Shown: in pieces, positions 15,160-23,371 of the stretch
Numbering within the stretch: position 1 is the stretch's first letter
How the letters are laid out: each line of letters starts with the position of its first letter
Source: Dyadobacter sp. CY323
GTDB lineage: Bacteria > Bacteroidota > Bacteroidia > Cytophagales > Spirosomataceae
Assembly (NCBI RefSeq): GCF_021390245.1
Contig: NZ_JAJUXH010000009.1
Coordinates: 62,001 to 126,000, forward strand
Direction: 5' to 3'
DNA: 64,000 bases
Translations under genes and position numbers: made by a program
The notes under the pieces: generated by a model
What the model was told of the DNA's origin: nothing
Database searches by the model: none
What the model saw: the letters and a program-made list of their open reading frames with translations, nothing else

Positions 15160-17304
15160 ATGCACCCCGTTCTGAGAATCCTGTTTATACTGATTTTCGC
15201 ATTTTTCTCACAGGCTATTTCTGCTCAAAATATCGAATGGAAGAAAATATATCCGGGTGTTTGGAAAGGAATTGCCGGCAAACCGGAAGCGTATGATCTG
15301 TTGAAAGCCGCAGATGTGCGCGCATCTTCCATCTTGCAGAAAATGGATAAGGCCGATTTCCCATTAAACAAAAACGACATTCATTTTCAACTCAATTCGG
15401 GAAAAAGTTACCTGCGCATTCCGCTTGAAAAGAACGAGCAGCTTTTTGGTTTTGGCTTAAATTTTCAGACCGTTCACCAGCGCGGGAAAATCATGCAGCT
15501 CCATGCCGATCATTATGGCAAGTCGGATAATGGCCGTACGCATGCGCCGGTGCCATTCTACATTTCCTCGCTCGGCTACGGTGTTTTCGTCAATTCAGCC
15601 CGGTATATCGATGTTTATGCCGGTTCGGGCGTACGAAAAGACAGCAAAAATCCACCAAAGATCATGGACCGGAACACCGACAAAGATTGGAGTGCCCACC
15701 CTTATTCGGATGCCGTCGAAATGCTGATTCCCGCCGAAGGTGTGGAAATATATGTTTTTGCCGGACCGAAGCCTGTCAACGTCATCGAGCGTTTCAATTT
15801 GCTGAGCGGTGGCGGATGTTTGCCTCCGCGCTGGGGACTTGGATTCACCCAGCGTGTCCACCGGCTTTACACCGACGAGCAGGTGAAAAAGGAAGCAAAA
15901 GCATTTGAAGAAAAAGGGTTTCCGCTGGATTTCATCGGATTGGAGCCGGGCTGGCAAAGCAAATCCTATCCCTGCACATTTGAATGGGACAAAGGCCGCT
16001 TTCCCGATCCTGCCCGGTTTGTAAAAGAAATGGATGCAATGGGAGTCAAAATAAATCTGTGGACCAATCCATATGTATCTCCCGACGCGTCCATTTACAC
16101 AGCGATCCTACCCTATACCGGCTCCCATACCGTATGGAACGGCATTGTCCCCGATCTTTCGATGCCCCAGGCGGGTAAAATCCTTTTTAGCCAATGGGAA
16201 AAAGAACATGTGAAAATCGGTGTCAGCGGTTATAAAATTGATGAAGTCGACGGGTACGACTCCTACGTGTGGCCCGACGTGGCGACATTCCCATCCGGCC
16301 ATGCTTCCGAGCAGATCCGCCAGACTTATGGATTATTGGTCCAAAAACAAAGCTTTGAAATGTTCCGGAAAAATAATTCCCGGACTTATGGATTAGTCCG
16401 GGCGTCTAATGCAGGCGGATCTTCCTTTCCATATGTGATCTATAATGACAATTACAGCCACGAGGATTTCATAACAGCATTAATAAACAGTGGCTACGCG
16501 GGTGTATTATGGACGCCGGAAGTACGAGCTTCCAAAACGGCCGAAGAATGGCTGAGACGCTTTCAAACCGTTTGTTTTTCACCTATGGCGATGATCAATG
16601 CGTGGTCGAGCGGTATGCAGCCGTGGACATTCCCGGAAGTTGCGCCGCAGATCAAAGCAGTCGCTGAGTTACGGATGCAAATGATGCCTTACTGGTACTC
16701 GGAATTTGCAAAATACCATTACAAAGGAACCCCTCCATTCCGCGGAATGAGCCTGGAAGAAGGTTTTGCATCCGATTTCAAAAAAGAAAAAACAGCGACG
16801 AACCTGGAAGAAAACCCGTACGAAGAAGCCATTACAAAAGAAGTAAAAGATCAATATATGGCCGGCGAGTTTTTGCTCGTGGCACCCTTATTTACCGGCC
16901 AGACAACCCGGAAAGTGATCTTGCCAAAAGGCAAATGGTTCGATTTCTACACAGGCAAGTTTGTCGGCGATGGCCAGGTCATTACCATTACCCCTGGTCT
17001 GGACCGCATTCCGGTTTATGTAAAAGACGGAGGAATCATCCCCATGATGCCGACCCGGCTGCATGCACCGAAACCGGGCGAAAAAGTGGATCTGGAAATC
17101 CGGCATTATGGCGAGAAAAACGGAAGTTATGCATTGTATGATGACGACGGCGTAACATTTGACTACGAAAAAGGGATTTTTTCCTGGCGGGAGATCAAAG
17201 TCGAAAAGCAGAAAAACGGGACTTTTAAAGGAAGTATTTCAAAAGAAGAAGCCGGGAAACCGAATACAGTCGGAAAGGTAACCTGGCGGTATATGACAAA
17301 TTAA
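15160..17304 (+). CDS. Glycoside hydrolase family 31 alpha-glycosidase
   Basis: A 714-residue secreted enzyme. A signal peptide (VLRILFILIFAFFSQAISAQ) covers about residues 4-23. The N-terminal galactose-mutarotase-like domain includes EQLFGFGLNFQTVHQRG. The catalytic barrel starts near 225 with PPRWGLGFTQRVHRLYTDEQ; the nucleophile Asp is in SGYKIDEVDGYDS (about residue 365) and the probable acid/base Asp in VIYNDNYSHEDF (about 430). A beta-rich C-terminal part (KGKWFDFYTGKFVGDGQ) is usual for GH31. These enzymes release alpha-linked glucose, xylose, galactose or related sugars; substrate cannot be called from motifs. It converges with a LacI-type regulator gene; it lies next to the uronate operon, so pectin or hemicellulose side-chain use is a reasonable inference. 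Confidence 0.9.
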   Translation: MHPVLRILFILIFAFFSQAISAQNIEWKKIYPGVWKGIAGKPEAYDLLKAADVRASSILQKMDKADFPLNKNDIHFQLNSGKSYLRIPLEKNEQLFGFGLNFQTVHQRGKIMQLHADHYGKSDNGRTHAPVPFYISSLGYGVFVNSARYIDVYAGSGVRKDSKNPPKIMDRNTDKDWSAHPYSDAVEMLIPAEGVEIYVFAGPKPVNVIERFNLLSGGGCLPPRWGLGFTQRVHRLYTDEQVKKEAKAFEEKGFPLDFIGLEPGWQSKSYPCTFEWDKGRFPDPARFVKEMDAMGVKINLWTNPYVSPDASIYTAILPYTGSHTVWNGIVPDLSMPQAGKILFSQWEKEHVKIGVSGYKIDEVDGYDSYVWPDVATFPSGHASEQIRQTYGLLVQKQSFEMFRKNNSRTYGLVRASNAGGSSFPYVIYNDNYSHEDFITALINSGYAGVLWTPEVRASKTAEEWLRRFQTVCFSPMAMINAWSSGMQPWTFPEVAPQIKAVAELRMQMMPYWYSEFAKYHYKGTPPFRGMSLEEGFASDFKKEKTATNLEENPYEEAITKEVKDQYMAGEFLLVAPLFTGQTTRKVILPKGKWFDFYTGKFVGDGQVITITPGLDRIPVYVKDGGIIPMMPTRLHAPKPGEKVDLEIRHYGEKNGSYALYDDDGVTFDYEKGIFSWREIKVEKQKNGTFKGSISKEEAGKPNTVGKVTWRYMTN

Positions 17305-17358
17305 AACAGGCCGGTTGAGCAACGCCCCGTCAATTGGAAGACCTATCTTATTTGTTAC

Positions 17359-18399
17359 TTAAATCTCCAGTGCCTGTTTTCCAACCGAAGATTCTCTCTT
17401 GATCAGTGACGTTTTTACAGAACGGGTTTCAAACACGTCGGTTTTTTGCGGATGCTCGATCAGCCGGATCAGTAACTCTACCGCCTGCTGACCCATGTCC
17501 AATGCAGGCTGCACGACCGCGGTCAGCGGCGGGTTGAGCAACTCGGCGACGCTGATATTTGTAAATCCTACGATCCCGATTTCTTCGGGAATCCTAATAT
17601 TTCTTCTATTTAAAACAGATAAACAACCCGTTGTCAACCGGTCACTTGCCGTGAAAATCGCATCGGGCGGCTCAGACATATTCAGCAACTCCTCCACGGC
17701 CGCCTCGTTTTCCGCCACCATTTTTCCACCATATAAACAGTATTTGACATAATCTTCATCAAACGGAAGCCCGAAATCTTCCAAAGCTTTTTTATATCCT
17801 GCCAGTCGCTCGCTCGTAATGGACAAATAAATGGGGCTGGTGAGGTGCGCAATGCGTTTTTTTCCGGTGCTTATCAAATGGGCGGTAGCCTCGTAGCTGC
17901 CTGCGAAATTATCGGCAACCACTTTATGGGTTTCTATTTCTTTCGGTACACGGTCGAGAAACACAATGGGCAGCCCCTTTTCCATTAACTCCTGAAAATG
18001 GTCCAGATTGGTTGTCAAGCTGCCTAATGAGACCAGTAAACCGTCTACTTTTCTGGAAACGAGATAATTAGTATTTGCTACCTCCCGTTCATACGAATCG
18101 TGACTTTGAAATATAACTACATGATAACCAAGATTGTAAGCAATGGACTCAATCCCATTAATGAGCTGAGAGAAAAAATGATTTGCAATCTCAGGAATGA
18201 TCACGCCGATGGATTTGCTTTTGCTATCCTTCAAACTTAATGCGATCGGATTGGGCCGGTAGTTCATCCGCTCGGCATATTCCATCACCAACCTCTTCGT
18301 TTCGGGATTGATCTCGTAGCTGTTTCTCAATGCCCGCGACACGGTGGATGTCGAGAGATTCAATGCTTTGGCAATATCCTTTATCGTAATTGCTTCCAA
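17359..18399 (-). CDS. LacI-family transcriptional regulator
   Basis: A 346-residue LacI/GalR repressor. The N-terminal helix-turn-helix is ITIKDIAKALNLSTSTVSRA with hinge-helix region MNYRPNPIALSLKDSKSKSI. The periplasmic-binding-protein-like effector domain follows (SIGVIIPEIANHFFSQLING; AIFTASDRLTTGCLSVLNRR; GIVGFTNISVAELLNPPLTA). Length is normal. It is transcribed away from kduI across a 374-base gap that contains an operator-like palindrome (18537-18550), so it most likely controls the kduI-kdgF-uxaB operon and itself. The effector is probably a uronate breakdown product such as 2-keto-3-deoxygluconate; that is inferred from context only. Confidence 0.92.
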   Translation of the reverse strand: MEAITIKDIAKALNLSTSTVSRALRNSYEINPETKRLVMEYAERMNYRPNPIALSLKDSKSKSIGVIIPEIANHFFSQLINGIESIAYNLGYHVVIFQSHDSYEREVANTNYLVSRKVDGLLVSLGSLTTNLDHFQELMEKGLPIVFLDRVPKEIETHKVVADNFAGSYEATAHLISTGKKRIAHLTSPIYLSITSERLAGYKKALEDFGLPFDEDYVKYCLYGGKMVAENEAAVEELLNMSEPPDAIFTASDRLTTGCLSVLNRRNIRIPEEIGIVGFTNISVAELLNPPLTAVVQPALDMGQQAVELLIRLIEHPQKTDVFETRSVKTSLIKRESSVGKQALEI

Positions 18400-18773
18400 G
18401 GAAAAATTGGTTTATTCCAACTTATGATTCGAGAATAATTTCTGATTGTCCGAACTATTCGGTCCTGCGGCTGGCTTCGGGGAGACTATTTCTTACAATA
18501 TCAGAAAGAAAACTCGTTCTTTTCGTCTACTGACAACGTTCCCGAGAACGATTGCACAAATAAAGACAATTTGATATTTGATATTTCTAATTATTCAGTC
18601 TAAACTAGGTTGTGTGTTGGCTCTTTCAGAAACGACGCTAAATATTAACATCACCCCGAAAAAGACAAATCAGAATCCCATATGAATTTACCCAACGTAT
18701 GCGATATGAAAGAAAAAAATGCGGTTGCGCCATTAAAATGACTAAATAGTAAGCTTAACTAAACCCCAACTAC
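18400..18773. promoter_or_regulatory. Divergent control region between the LacI regulator and kduI
   Basis: A 374-base AT-rich gap with no gene. Besides the palindrome at 18537-18550 it has a CGTTCT half-site near 18515-18520. It should hold the promoters of both divergent units, but I find no clean TTG/TAnnTTTG pair. Confidence 0.55.
18537..18550. promoter_or_regulatory. Candidate LacI-family operator
   Basis: CGTTCCCGAGAACG is an inverted repeat with arms CGTTC/GAACG around a central CCGA; only one symmetric base pair does not match. A central CG with even symmetry is typical of LacI/GalR operators. It lies between the divergent LacI-regulator and kduI genes, 137 bases from the regulator start and 223 bases from kduI. 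Confidence 0.6.
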
Positions 18774-19604
18774 ATGCAGATCCGATTTGAGAGCAGCCCC
18801 GGCGAGGTTTCCCGGATGAATACCGAACTATTGCGCGAGAATTTTTTGATTCAGGAGATTTTTCAAAACGACCAGGTCCATTTTGTCTACACACATTACG
18901 ACCGCATGATGATCGGCGGCGCAGTTCCCGTAAACCAGGTCCTGAAACTGGAAACTTATGGTCCGCTTAAATCGGAATATCTGCTGGAAAGACGCGAGAT
19001 CGGGATCATCAATATTGGCGGCGAGGGGCTTATCGAAGCGGATGGCGAATCGTACCAGATGAACAGGTTAAGCTGTTTTTATGCGGGAAAGGAAACCAAA
19101 GAAGTAACGCTGGCCAGTGCCGACCCAGGTAACCCCGCAGTATTTTATATGCTTTCGGCACCGGCACATCAGAAGTACCCGACGCGGTTATTCACCAAAG
19201 AAGATGCGTCGCCGGTTACAGTAGGAAGTGCGGAAACATCCAACCACCGCACCATTTACAAATACATTCACATGCAGGGCATTCAGAGTTCACAGCTTGT
19301 AATGGGACTGACGGTTTTGCAAGTTGGCAGCGTATGGAACACCATGCCAGCCCACGTGCACGACCGCCGTATGGAAGCCTACTGTTATTTCGATCTGCCG
19401 GAAGGTCAGCGGGTTTTACATATCATGGGCGAACCAACAGAAACCAGGCATCTCTGGGTTGCTGACAAACAAGCTGTTATATCACCGCCGTGGTCGTTGC
19501 ATTCAGGCTCCGGCACTTCCAACTACTCCTTTATCTGGGGTATGGCCGGCGAAAATAAAGATTACACAGACATGGACGCAGTGGCAATCACTGACCTTAA
19601 ATAG
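18774..19604 (+). CDS. kduI: 5-keto-4-deoxyuronate isomerase
   Basis: A 276-residue cupin-type ketol-isomerase that turns 4-deoxy-L-threo-5-hexosulose uronate into 2,5-diketo-3-deoxygluconate in the breakdown of unsaturated galacturonate from pectin. The zinc site is clear: MPAHVHDRRMEAYCYFDLP gives the HxH and Glu ligands (about residues 195-205), and PPWSLHSGSGTSNYSFIWG provides the last His (about 243). N-terminal blocks such as FLIQEIFQNDQVHFVYTHYD and RMMIGGAVPVN also fit. Family length is normal. It opens an operon with kdgF 10 bases after it and uxaB further on. It is cytoplasmic. The regulator is probably the divergent LacI protein. Confidence 0.95.
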   Translation: MQIRFESSPGEVSRMNTELLRENFLIQEIFQNDQVHFVYTHYDRMMIGGAVPVNQVLKLETYGPLKSEYLLERREIGIINIGGEGLIEADGESYQMNRLSCFYAGKETKEVTLASADPGNPAVFYMLSAPAHQKYPTRLFTKEDASPVTVGSAETSNHRTIYKYIHMQGIQSSQLVMGLTVLQVGSVWNTMPAHVHDRRMEAYCYFDLPEGQRVLHIMGEPTETRHLWVADKQAVISPPWSLHSGSGTSNYSFIWGMAGENKDYTDMDAVAITDLK

Positions 19605-19614
19605 TAGCATTGTA

Positions 19615-19959
19615 ATGAAGGATTTGACAGAGAAGCAATTTATCTCCGACGCAGAAATTCCGTGGGAAGACCTGGGAGGTGGGCTAAAACGCAAGATCAT
19701 GGGCTACGATGCAAACCTCATGATGGTCAAAGTGGCGTTTGAGGCGGGCGGAATCGGCGTGCTCCACAGCCATTACCATACGCAAATGAGCTATGTCGAA
19801 AGCGGTGTTTTTGAAATAACCATTGGAGAAAAAAAGGTGGTATTACAAAAAGGAGATGCTTACCATATTCCGCCAAACGTAGTTCACGGTGCATTATGCA
19901 TGGAAGCTGGAACGCTCGTCGATATTTTCAATCCGATGCGTGAAGATTTTGTGAAATAG
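19615..19959 (+). CDS. kdgF: Cupin protein KdgF, unsaturated-uronate linearising enzyme
   Basis: A 114-residue single-domain cupin. I start it at ATG 19615; the open frame extends upstream only inside kduI. It has the KdgF pattern IPWEDLGGGLKRKIMGYDAN, then MMVKVAFEAGGIGVLHSHYH, QMSYVESGVFE, and YHIPPNVVHGALC; the HxH, Gln and later His make up a typical cupin metal site. KdgF speeds the opening of 4,5-unsaturated uronates (from pectate or alginate lyases) to the linear keto form that KduI then uses. Position directly after kduI agrees with that. Small cupins are promiscuous in annotation, but motif and context together make this call strong. Confidence 0.88.
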   Translation: MKDLTEKQFISDAEIPWEDLGGGLKRKIMGYDANLMMVKVAFEAGGIGVLHSHYHTQMSYVESGVFEITIGEKKVVLQKGDAYHIPPNVVHGALCMEAGTLVDIFNPMREDFVK

Positions 19960-19986
19960 GTTTTACTAAATATTAAATGATCTGAA

Positions 19987-21510
19987 ATGGGGCGTCTTTT
20001 CCGCGAGAATCTTCGTCAGCTACGAAGCCAGCCCTCGCTCGTAGTCCCCGACGATTCCGTTTTCCAGCTACCCGAAAAGGTACTGCAGTTTGGTACGGGC
20101 GCATTTTTGCGCGGTCTCGCCGATTATTTTATCGATAAGGCAAATCGTCAGGGTGTTTTTAATGGACGGATTGTGGTTGTAAAATCCACCGACGATGGCG
20201 ATCTGAAAGCGTTTGACCAGCAGGATAACCTGTATACCATTTGTACAAGGGGCATTGATAATGGTGAAGTAAAAGAAGAAAACATCATCTCCTCGGCGAT
20301 AAGCCGTGTTTTATATGCAAAAACACAATGGTCTCTCGTGCTCGATCTTGCCAAAAATCCGTCCGTGAGCATCGTCATTTCCAATACAACTGAGATCGGT
20401 ATCAGACTTGTCCAGGATGATATTTATCAATGGCCTCCCGTTTCCTTTCCCGGAAAACTGCTTGCGTTTTTATATGCCCGTTACGTCGCATTTGGCGGTA
20501 ACGCCGACTACGGCGTGGTTATTATCCCAACCGAACTGATCACCGATAACGGCAAAAAACTGGAATCGATCGTGCTGGAACTGGCACATCGGAACGGGCT
20601 CGAAGCTGCATTTATCGATTGGATCGAACAGTCTAATTTTTTCTGTAACTCACTGGTCGACCGCATTGTTCCGGGCAAACCCGAGCTGGCCATGCAGAAG
20701 GAATATGAAGATGAGCTCGGTTACCGCGATGAGCTGCTGATCACCACCGAACCTTACCATTTGTGGGCAATTGAGGGCGATGAAAAGATCCGTCAGAAAT
20801 TACCATTTTTTGGGATTGATGAAGGTTTGGTCATCGAGCCGGACATTGAGCTGTATCGCGAGCTAAAACTCCGGCTTTTGAATGGCGCGCATACCCTGGG
20901 TTGCGGGCTGGCACATTTATGCGGCTTCAAAACGGTTGCCGAAGCAATGGAAGATGTGAGTTTCGCAACCTATCTCAGCAATTTAATGGAGTCGGAAATC
21001 GGGCCTGCCATTCCCTATCCGGTCGAGGAAGATGTTGCGCTGAATTTCACAAAAAAAGTGCTAGAAAGATTTCGTAACCCGTATATCAGGCACAAATGGC
21101 TCAACATTTCCCAGAATTATTCCGCCAAAATCCTGTCACGGGTAATCCCTGTTTTCCTGAATTATGAAAAAAAGCGAGAAGCATTGCCCGACCACATGGT
21201 TTTTGGTCTGGCCGTATATATTTTTTACATGAAGGCAGTAAAGAAAGACGGAGATAATTACTATGGTCTCGCGAATGGAGCTCACTACCTGATCCAGGAT
21301 CAGAAAGCAGCTTACTTTCATCAGAAATGGCAGATAACCTCGCTGAATGACATGGTTCGGACTATTTTGAAAGAACAATCGATCTGGGGAAAGGATTTTC
21401 CTAAAAACGAGGCATTGGTATCCTCACTGGCTTTTCATCTGCATGCGGTCAAACAAATCGGTGCAATGGCAGCACTCAAAGTATTTCTCGAAAAAGGCGA
21501 ATATGCCTGA
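19987..21510 (+). CDS. uxaB: Tagaturonate reductase (altronate oxidoreductase)
   Basis: A 507-residue NAD-dependent enzyme of the mannitol dehydrogenase family. The N-terminal Rossmann part has LPEKVLQFGTGAFLRGLADY (about 29-48), followed by GRIVVVKSTDDGD and SIVISNTTEIGIRL. The C-terminal domain carries KLRLLNGAHTLGCGLAHLCG and the catalytic Lys region typical of UxaB/UxuB proteins. UxaB reduces tagaturonate to altronate in galacturonate breakdown. The usual partners UxaA and UxaC are not in the window, so they must be elsewhere if the pathway is complete. It follows kdgF by 27 bases and clearly belongs to the same uronate operon. Confidence 0.9.
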   Translation: MGRLFRENLRQLRSQPSLVVPDDSVFQLPEKVLQFGTGAFLRGLADYFIDKANRQGVFNGRIVVVKSTDDGDLKAFDQQDNLYTICTRGIDNGEVKEENIISSAISRVLYAKTQWSLVLDLAKNPSVSIVISNTTEIGIRLVQDDIYQWPPVSFPGKLLAFLYARYVAFGGNADYGVVIIPTELITDNGKKLESIVLELAHRNGLEAAFIDWIEQSNFFCNSLVDRIVPGKPELAMQKEYEDELGYRDELLITTEPYHLWAIEGDEKIRQKLPFFGIDEGLVIEPDIELYRELKLRLLNGAHTLGCGLAHLCGFKTVAEAMEDVSFATYLSNLMESEIGPAIPYPVEEDVALNFTKKVLERFRNPYIRHKWLNISQNYSAKILSRVIPVFLNYEKKREALPDHMVFGLAVYIFYMKAVKKDGDNYYGLANGAHYLIQDQKAAYFHQKWQITSLNDMVRTILKEQSIWGKDFPKNEALVSSLAFHLHAVKQIGAMAALKVFLEKGEYA

Positions 21511-21575
21511 CCAGTAAGCCCGGCGCGTTTAAAGCTTTATTTGGTGTATAAAAACATTCCATTCACGTATTTGAA

Positions 21576-22007
21576 ATGATGAAAAAACTATTGTTCATCG
21601 CATTGCTGCTAGCCGGAAATTGCTGCGCATTTGCTCAGGAAGATGAAAAATCGGTGGCGACTGCGGTGGAAAAACTTCGTGTTGCCCTGATGGATGCCAA
21701 TGAAGCTGAATTGAGCAAACTGACTTCTCCATTACTCACTTACGGACATTCAAATGGCCTTTTAGAAAACAAAAAAGCGTTTATCGAAGCCCTCGTGAGT
21801 GGGACTGCCAACTTTGAAAAGATTGAACTTTCGGAGCAAACGATCTCCATTTCCGGTGACGTGGCATTGGTGCGCCACAAGCTTTCAGGCGAAACGCACA
21901 ACAAAGGAAAAGATCCCGCGCCGATCAATATCCGTGTACTGCTGGTCTGGCAAAAAACGAAAGGACAATGGCTCCTGCTTGCACGGCAGGCATTTAAGAT
22001 CCCCTGA
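21576..22007 (+). CDS. Secreted NTF2-like (DUF4440) protein
   Basis: A 143-residue protein with a signal peptide (KKLLFIALLLAGNCCAFAQ, cleavage near residue 21) and a single nuclear-transport-factor-2-like cone fold: VEKLRVALMDANEAELSKLT, LLTYGHSNGLLENKKAFIEA, and the final strands VRVLLVWQKTKGQWLLLARQ. Such periplasmic DUF4440 proteins are common in Bacteroidota; the fold is a small-molecule pocket and few members have known activity. It lies 65 bases after uxaB on the same strand, so it may be the last gene of the uronate operon; a role there is guesswork. It converges with the lipoprotein gene at 22016. Confidence 0.8.
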   Translation: MMKKLLFIALLLAGNCCAFAQEDEKSVATAVEKLRVALMDANEAELSKLTSPLLTYGHSNGLLENKKAFIEALVSGTANFEKIELSEQTISISGDVALVRHKLSGETHNKGKDPAPINIRVLLVWQKTKGQWLLLARQAFKIP

Positions 22008-22015
22008 AAAAATGG

Positions 22016-22567
22016 CTATTTCTCGTCATAAACTTTCAACGGTCCTTTGAAAAAGCCATTGATGTGTTTCCCCGTATCCTCAACGCAATCGAACGTAATG
22101 CGGTAATCCGTCTTCTCTTTTTTTACAGTGACCGTCCCCGCGATCATGACATGGGCAACCTGGTTTCGTAACACGAAATTGGCGTTAAATACCGCATACG
22201 AATAGACAAAACTTCCCGACTCAAACGGCCCGTTCGAGAAGTCAAAGGTATATTCACCTTCCGCCAGCTCACCGATTCCGGCGGTAAAAAGACGAAAGAA
22301 AATAGCATGACCGGTACCGTAAACTGAATCAATTTTACCTGCCTTTTCGCGAATAACTACGTCGGGTGAAGAAAGAAATAGTTCCTGGTAACTGCCTTCA
22401 TGCGGCGGATACCTCCCATAATCCAGCAACACTGCATTCGACAGGTCATAATCAGAGCCATCGTAGCTTATCGTACTTTTAGGCACAACTTCCTTATCGT
22501 CTTTACAACCAATCAGCAAGACAGACATCAGCAAAATCGCTGACAAATAGTTCGTAAAGACTTTCAT
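22016..22567 (-). CDS. Hypothetical lipoprotein
   Basis: A 183-residue protein from ATG 22567. The N-terminus MKVFTNYLSAILLMSVLLIG ends in a lipobox before Cys (LLIGC) and is followed by acidic KDDKE, so it should be a lipoprotein exported to the periplasm or surface. The longer frame to 22621 would start inside the hairpin at 22615-22661. The mature part is beta-rich (SYDGSDYDLSNAVLLDYGRY, EGEYTFDFSNGPFESGSFVY, HVMIAGTVTVKKEKTDYRIT), with repeated strand-turn patterns like those of small Bacteroidota adhesin-like lipoproteins. I recognise no domain. It converges with the NTF2-like gene. Confidence 0.7.
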   Translation of the reverse strand: MKVFTNYLSAILLMSVLLIGCKDDKEVVPKSTISYDGSDYDLSNAVLLDYGRYPPHEGSYQELFLSSPDVVIREKAGKIDSVYGTGHAIFFRLFTAGIGELAEGEYTFDFSNGPFESGSFVYSYAVFNANFVLRNQVAHVMIAGTVTVKKEKTDYRITFDCVEDTGKHINGFFKGPLKVYDEK

Positions 22568-22614
22568 GCGATCGATTGTTAGGTTAAAAAGGGAACGTAA
22601 AAATCCAAACACAA

Positions 22615-22661
22615 AAAACACCCGGGCTGTATGCGTATAACTCGTACAACCCTGGTGTTTT
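22615..22661 (-). terminator. Hairpin terminator after the PIN toxin gene
   Basis: Arms 22615-22631 and 22645-22661 pair at 15 of 17 positions, with a 13-base loop. It lies 28 bases after the PIN gene stop on the minus strand, with A-rich sequence on the plus strand at 22613-22618 giving a T tract in the transcript. Confidence 0.65.
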
Positions 22662-22688
22662 GGAAATATAATTTGTCTTACGTATCGC

Positions 22689-23090
22689 TCATTTAAAATC
22701 CAAATCGACGAGCGACAATCCTGCTATTCTTTCAAAATGTTTTCGATTTAATGTGGCAAGCTTGTAGCCATGGGCAATCGCAGTTGATCCGATTAAAATG
22801 TCAGGGATCTCAATAAGTTTACTCGCTGTTTTGAGTTGCTTAAATACTTGAATTGCGATAATATTTACCGCCTTGTCAAAAGGAAGTACTTCCACAGTAT
22901 TAAAAAATGGCTCCCAAAAAATCTCTTTGTCTTCCTTACTGCCTATTAATTTTTCGTATTCAGTTAACACTGACACTGCAAAGACATTATATCTGGTGGT
23001 CAGATTATAAAAATATGATTTTGTTTTATCCTTCTTTCTGTAAAAGTCAATTAACACCGAAGAATCCAGACAGATTATTTCTTCCACCAT
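22689..23090 (-). CDS. PIN-domain toxin (VapC-like)
   Basis: A 133-residue PIN ribonuclease-type protein. The acidic metal ligands are in CLDSSVLIDFYRK (residues 8-14), SVLTEYEKLIG (about 41-47) and the C-terminal EIPDILIGSTAIAHG (about 95); the last block KLATLNRKHFERI is the usual end, with Asn in place of the fourth acidic residue, which is common. VapC-type toxins cut tRNA or rRNA when their antitoxin is degraded. Its start overlaps the upstream small gene by 16 bases, the standard antitoxin-first arrangement. A terminator follows. It is probably functional: no lesion is visible. Confidence 0.88.
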   Translation of the reverse strand: MVEEIICLDSSVLIDFYRKKDKTKSYFYNLTTRYNVFAVSVLTEYEKLIGSKEDKEIFWEPFFNTVEVLPFDKAVNIIAIQVFKQLKTASKLIEIPDILIGSTAIAHGYKLATLNRKHFERIAGLSLVDLDFK

Positions 23091-23311
23091 GCATTCATCA
23101 GTTTCCTGTTATTTTTAAACTCATCTAACTGATCGTCAGTCATTACTGGCCCTGACAATAGAAATTTTTGAAACTGAGAAATTTGTTTTTCAGCCTTCTC
23201 TTTTATAAAACCTGTATTCAGATCTGATTTCAATTGTATGATTTTAGCCGCAGGCAACTGCCTGGCCAACTTTAATATTTGTTCATATTCAATGTGTACT
23301 GTCAATTCCAT
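23075..23311 (-). CDS. Antitoxin of the PIN toxin pair
   Basis: A 78-residue protein overlapping the PIN gene by 16 bases. The N-terminal half, VHIEYEQILKLARQLPAAKI, is a short strand followed by a helix with the QLP motif of small Bacteroidota antitoxins; the C-terminal half is charged and ends NNRKLMNAWWKK, the likely toxin-binding tail. There is no obvious zinc or helix-turn-helix motif; DNA binding would have to be through a short strand-helix. The same QLP-containing block occurs in the antitoxin at 51547, which is paired with an unrelated RelE-type toxin. Function is called from size, layout and partner. Confidence 0.75.
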   Translation of the reverse strand: MELTVHIEYEQILKLARQLPAAKIIQLKSDLNTGFIKEKAEKQISQFQKFLLSGPVMTDDQLDEFKNNRKLMNAWWKK

Positions 23312-23371
23312 ATTTTTAAAGAATTAAACCACCAATATAGCAAAACATTACAAGACACATAAAGTACAAAT

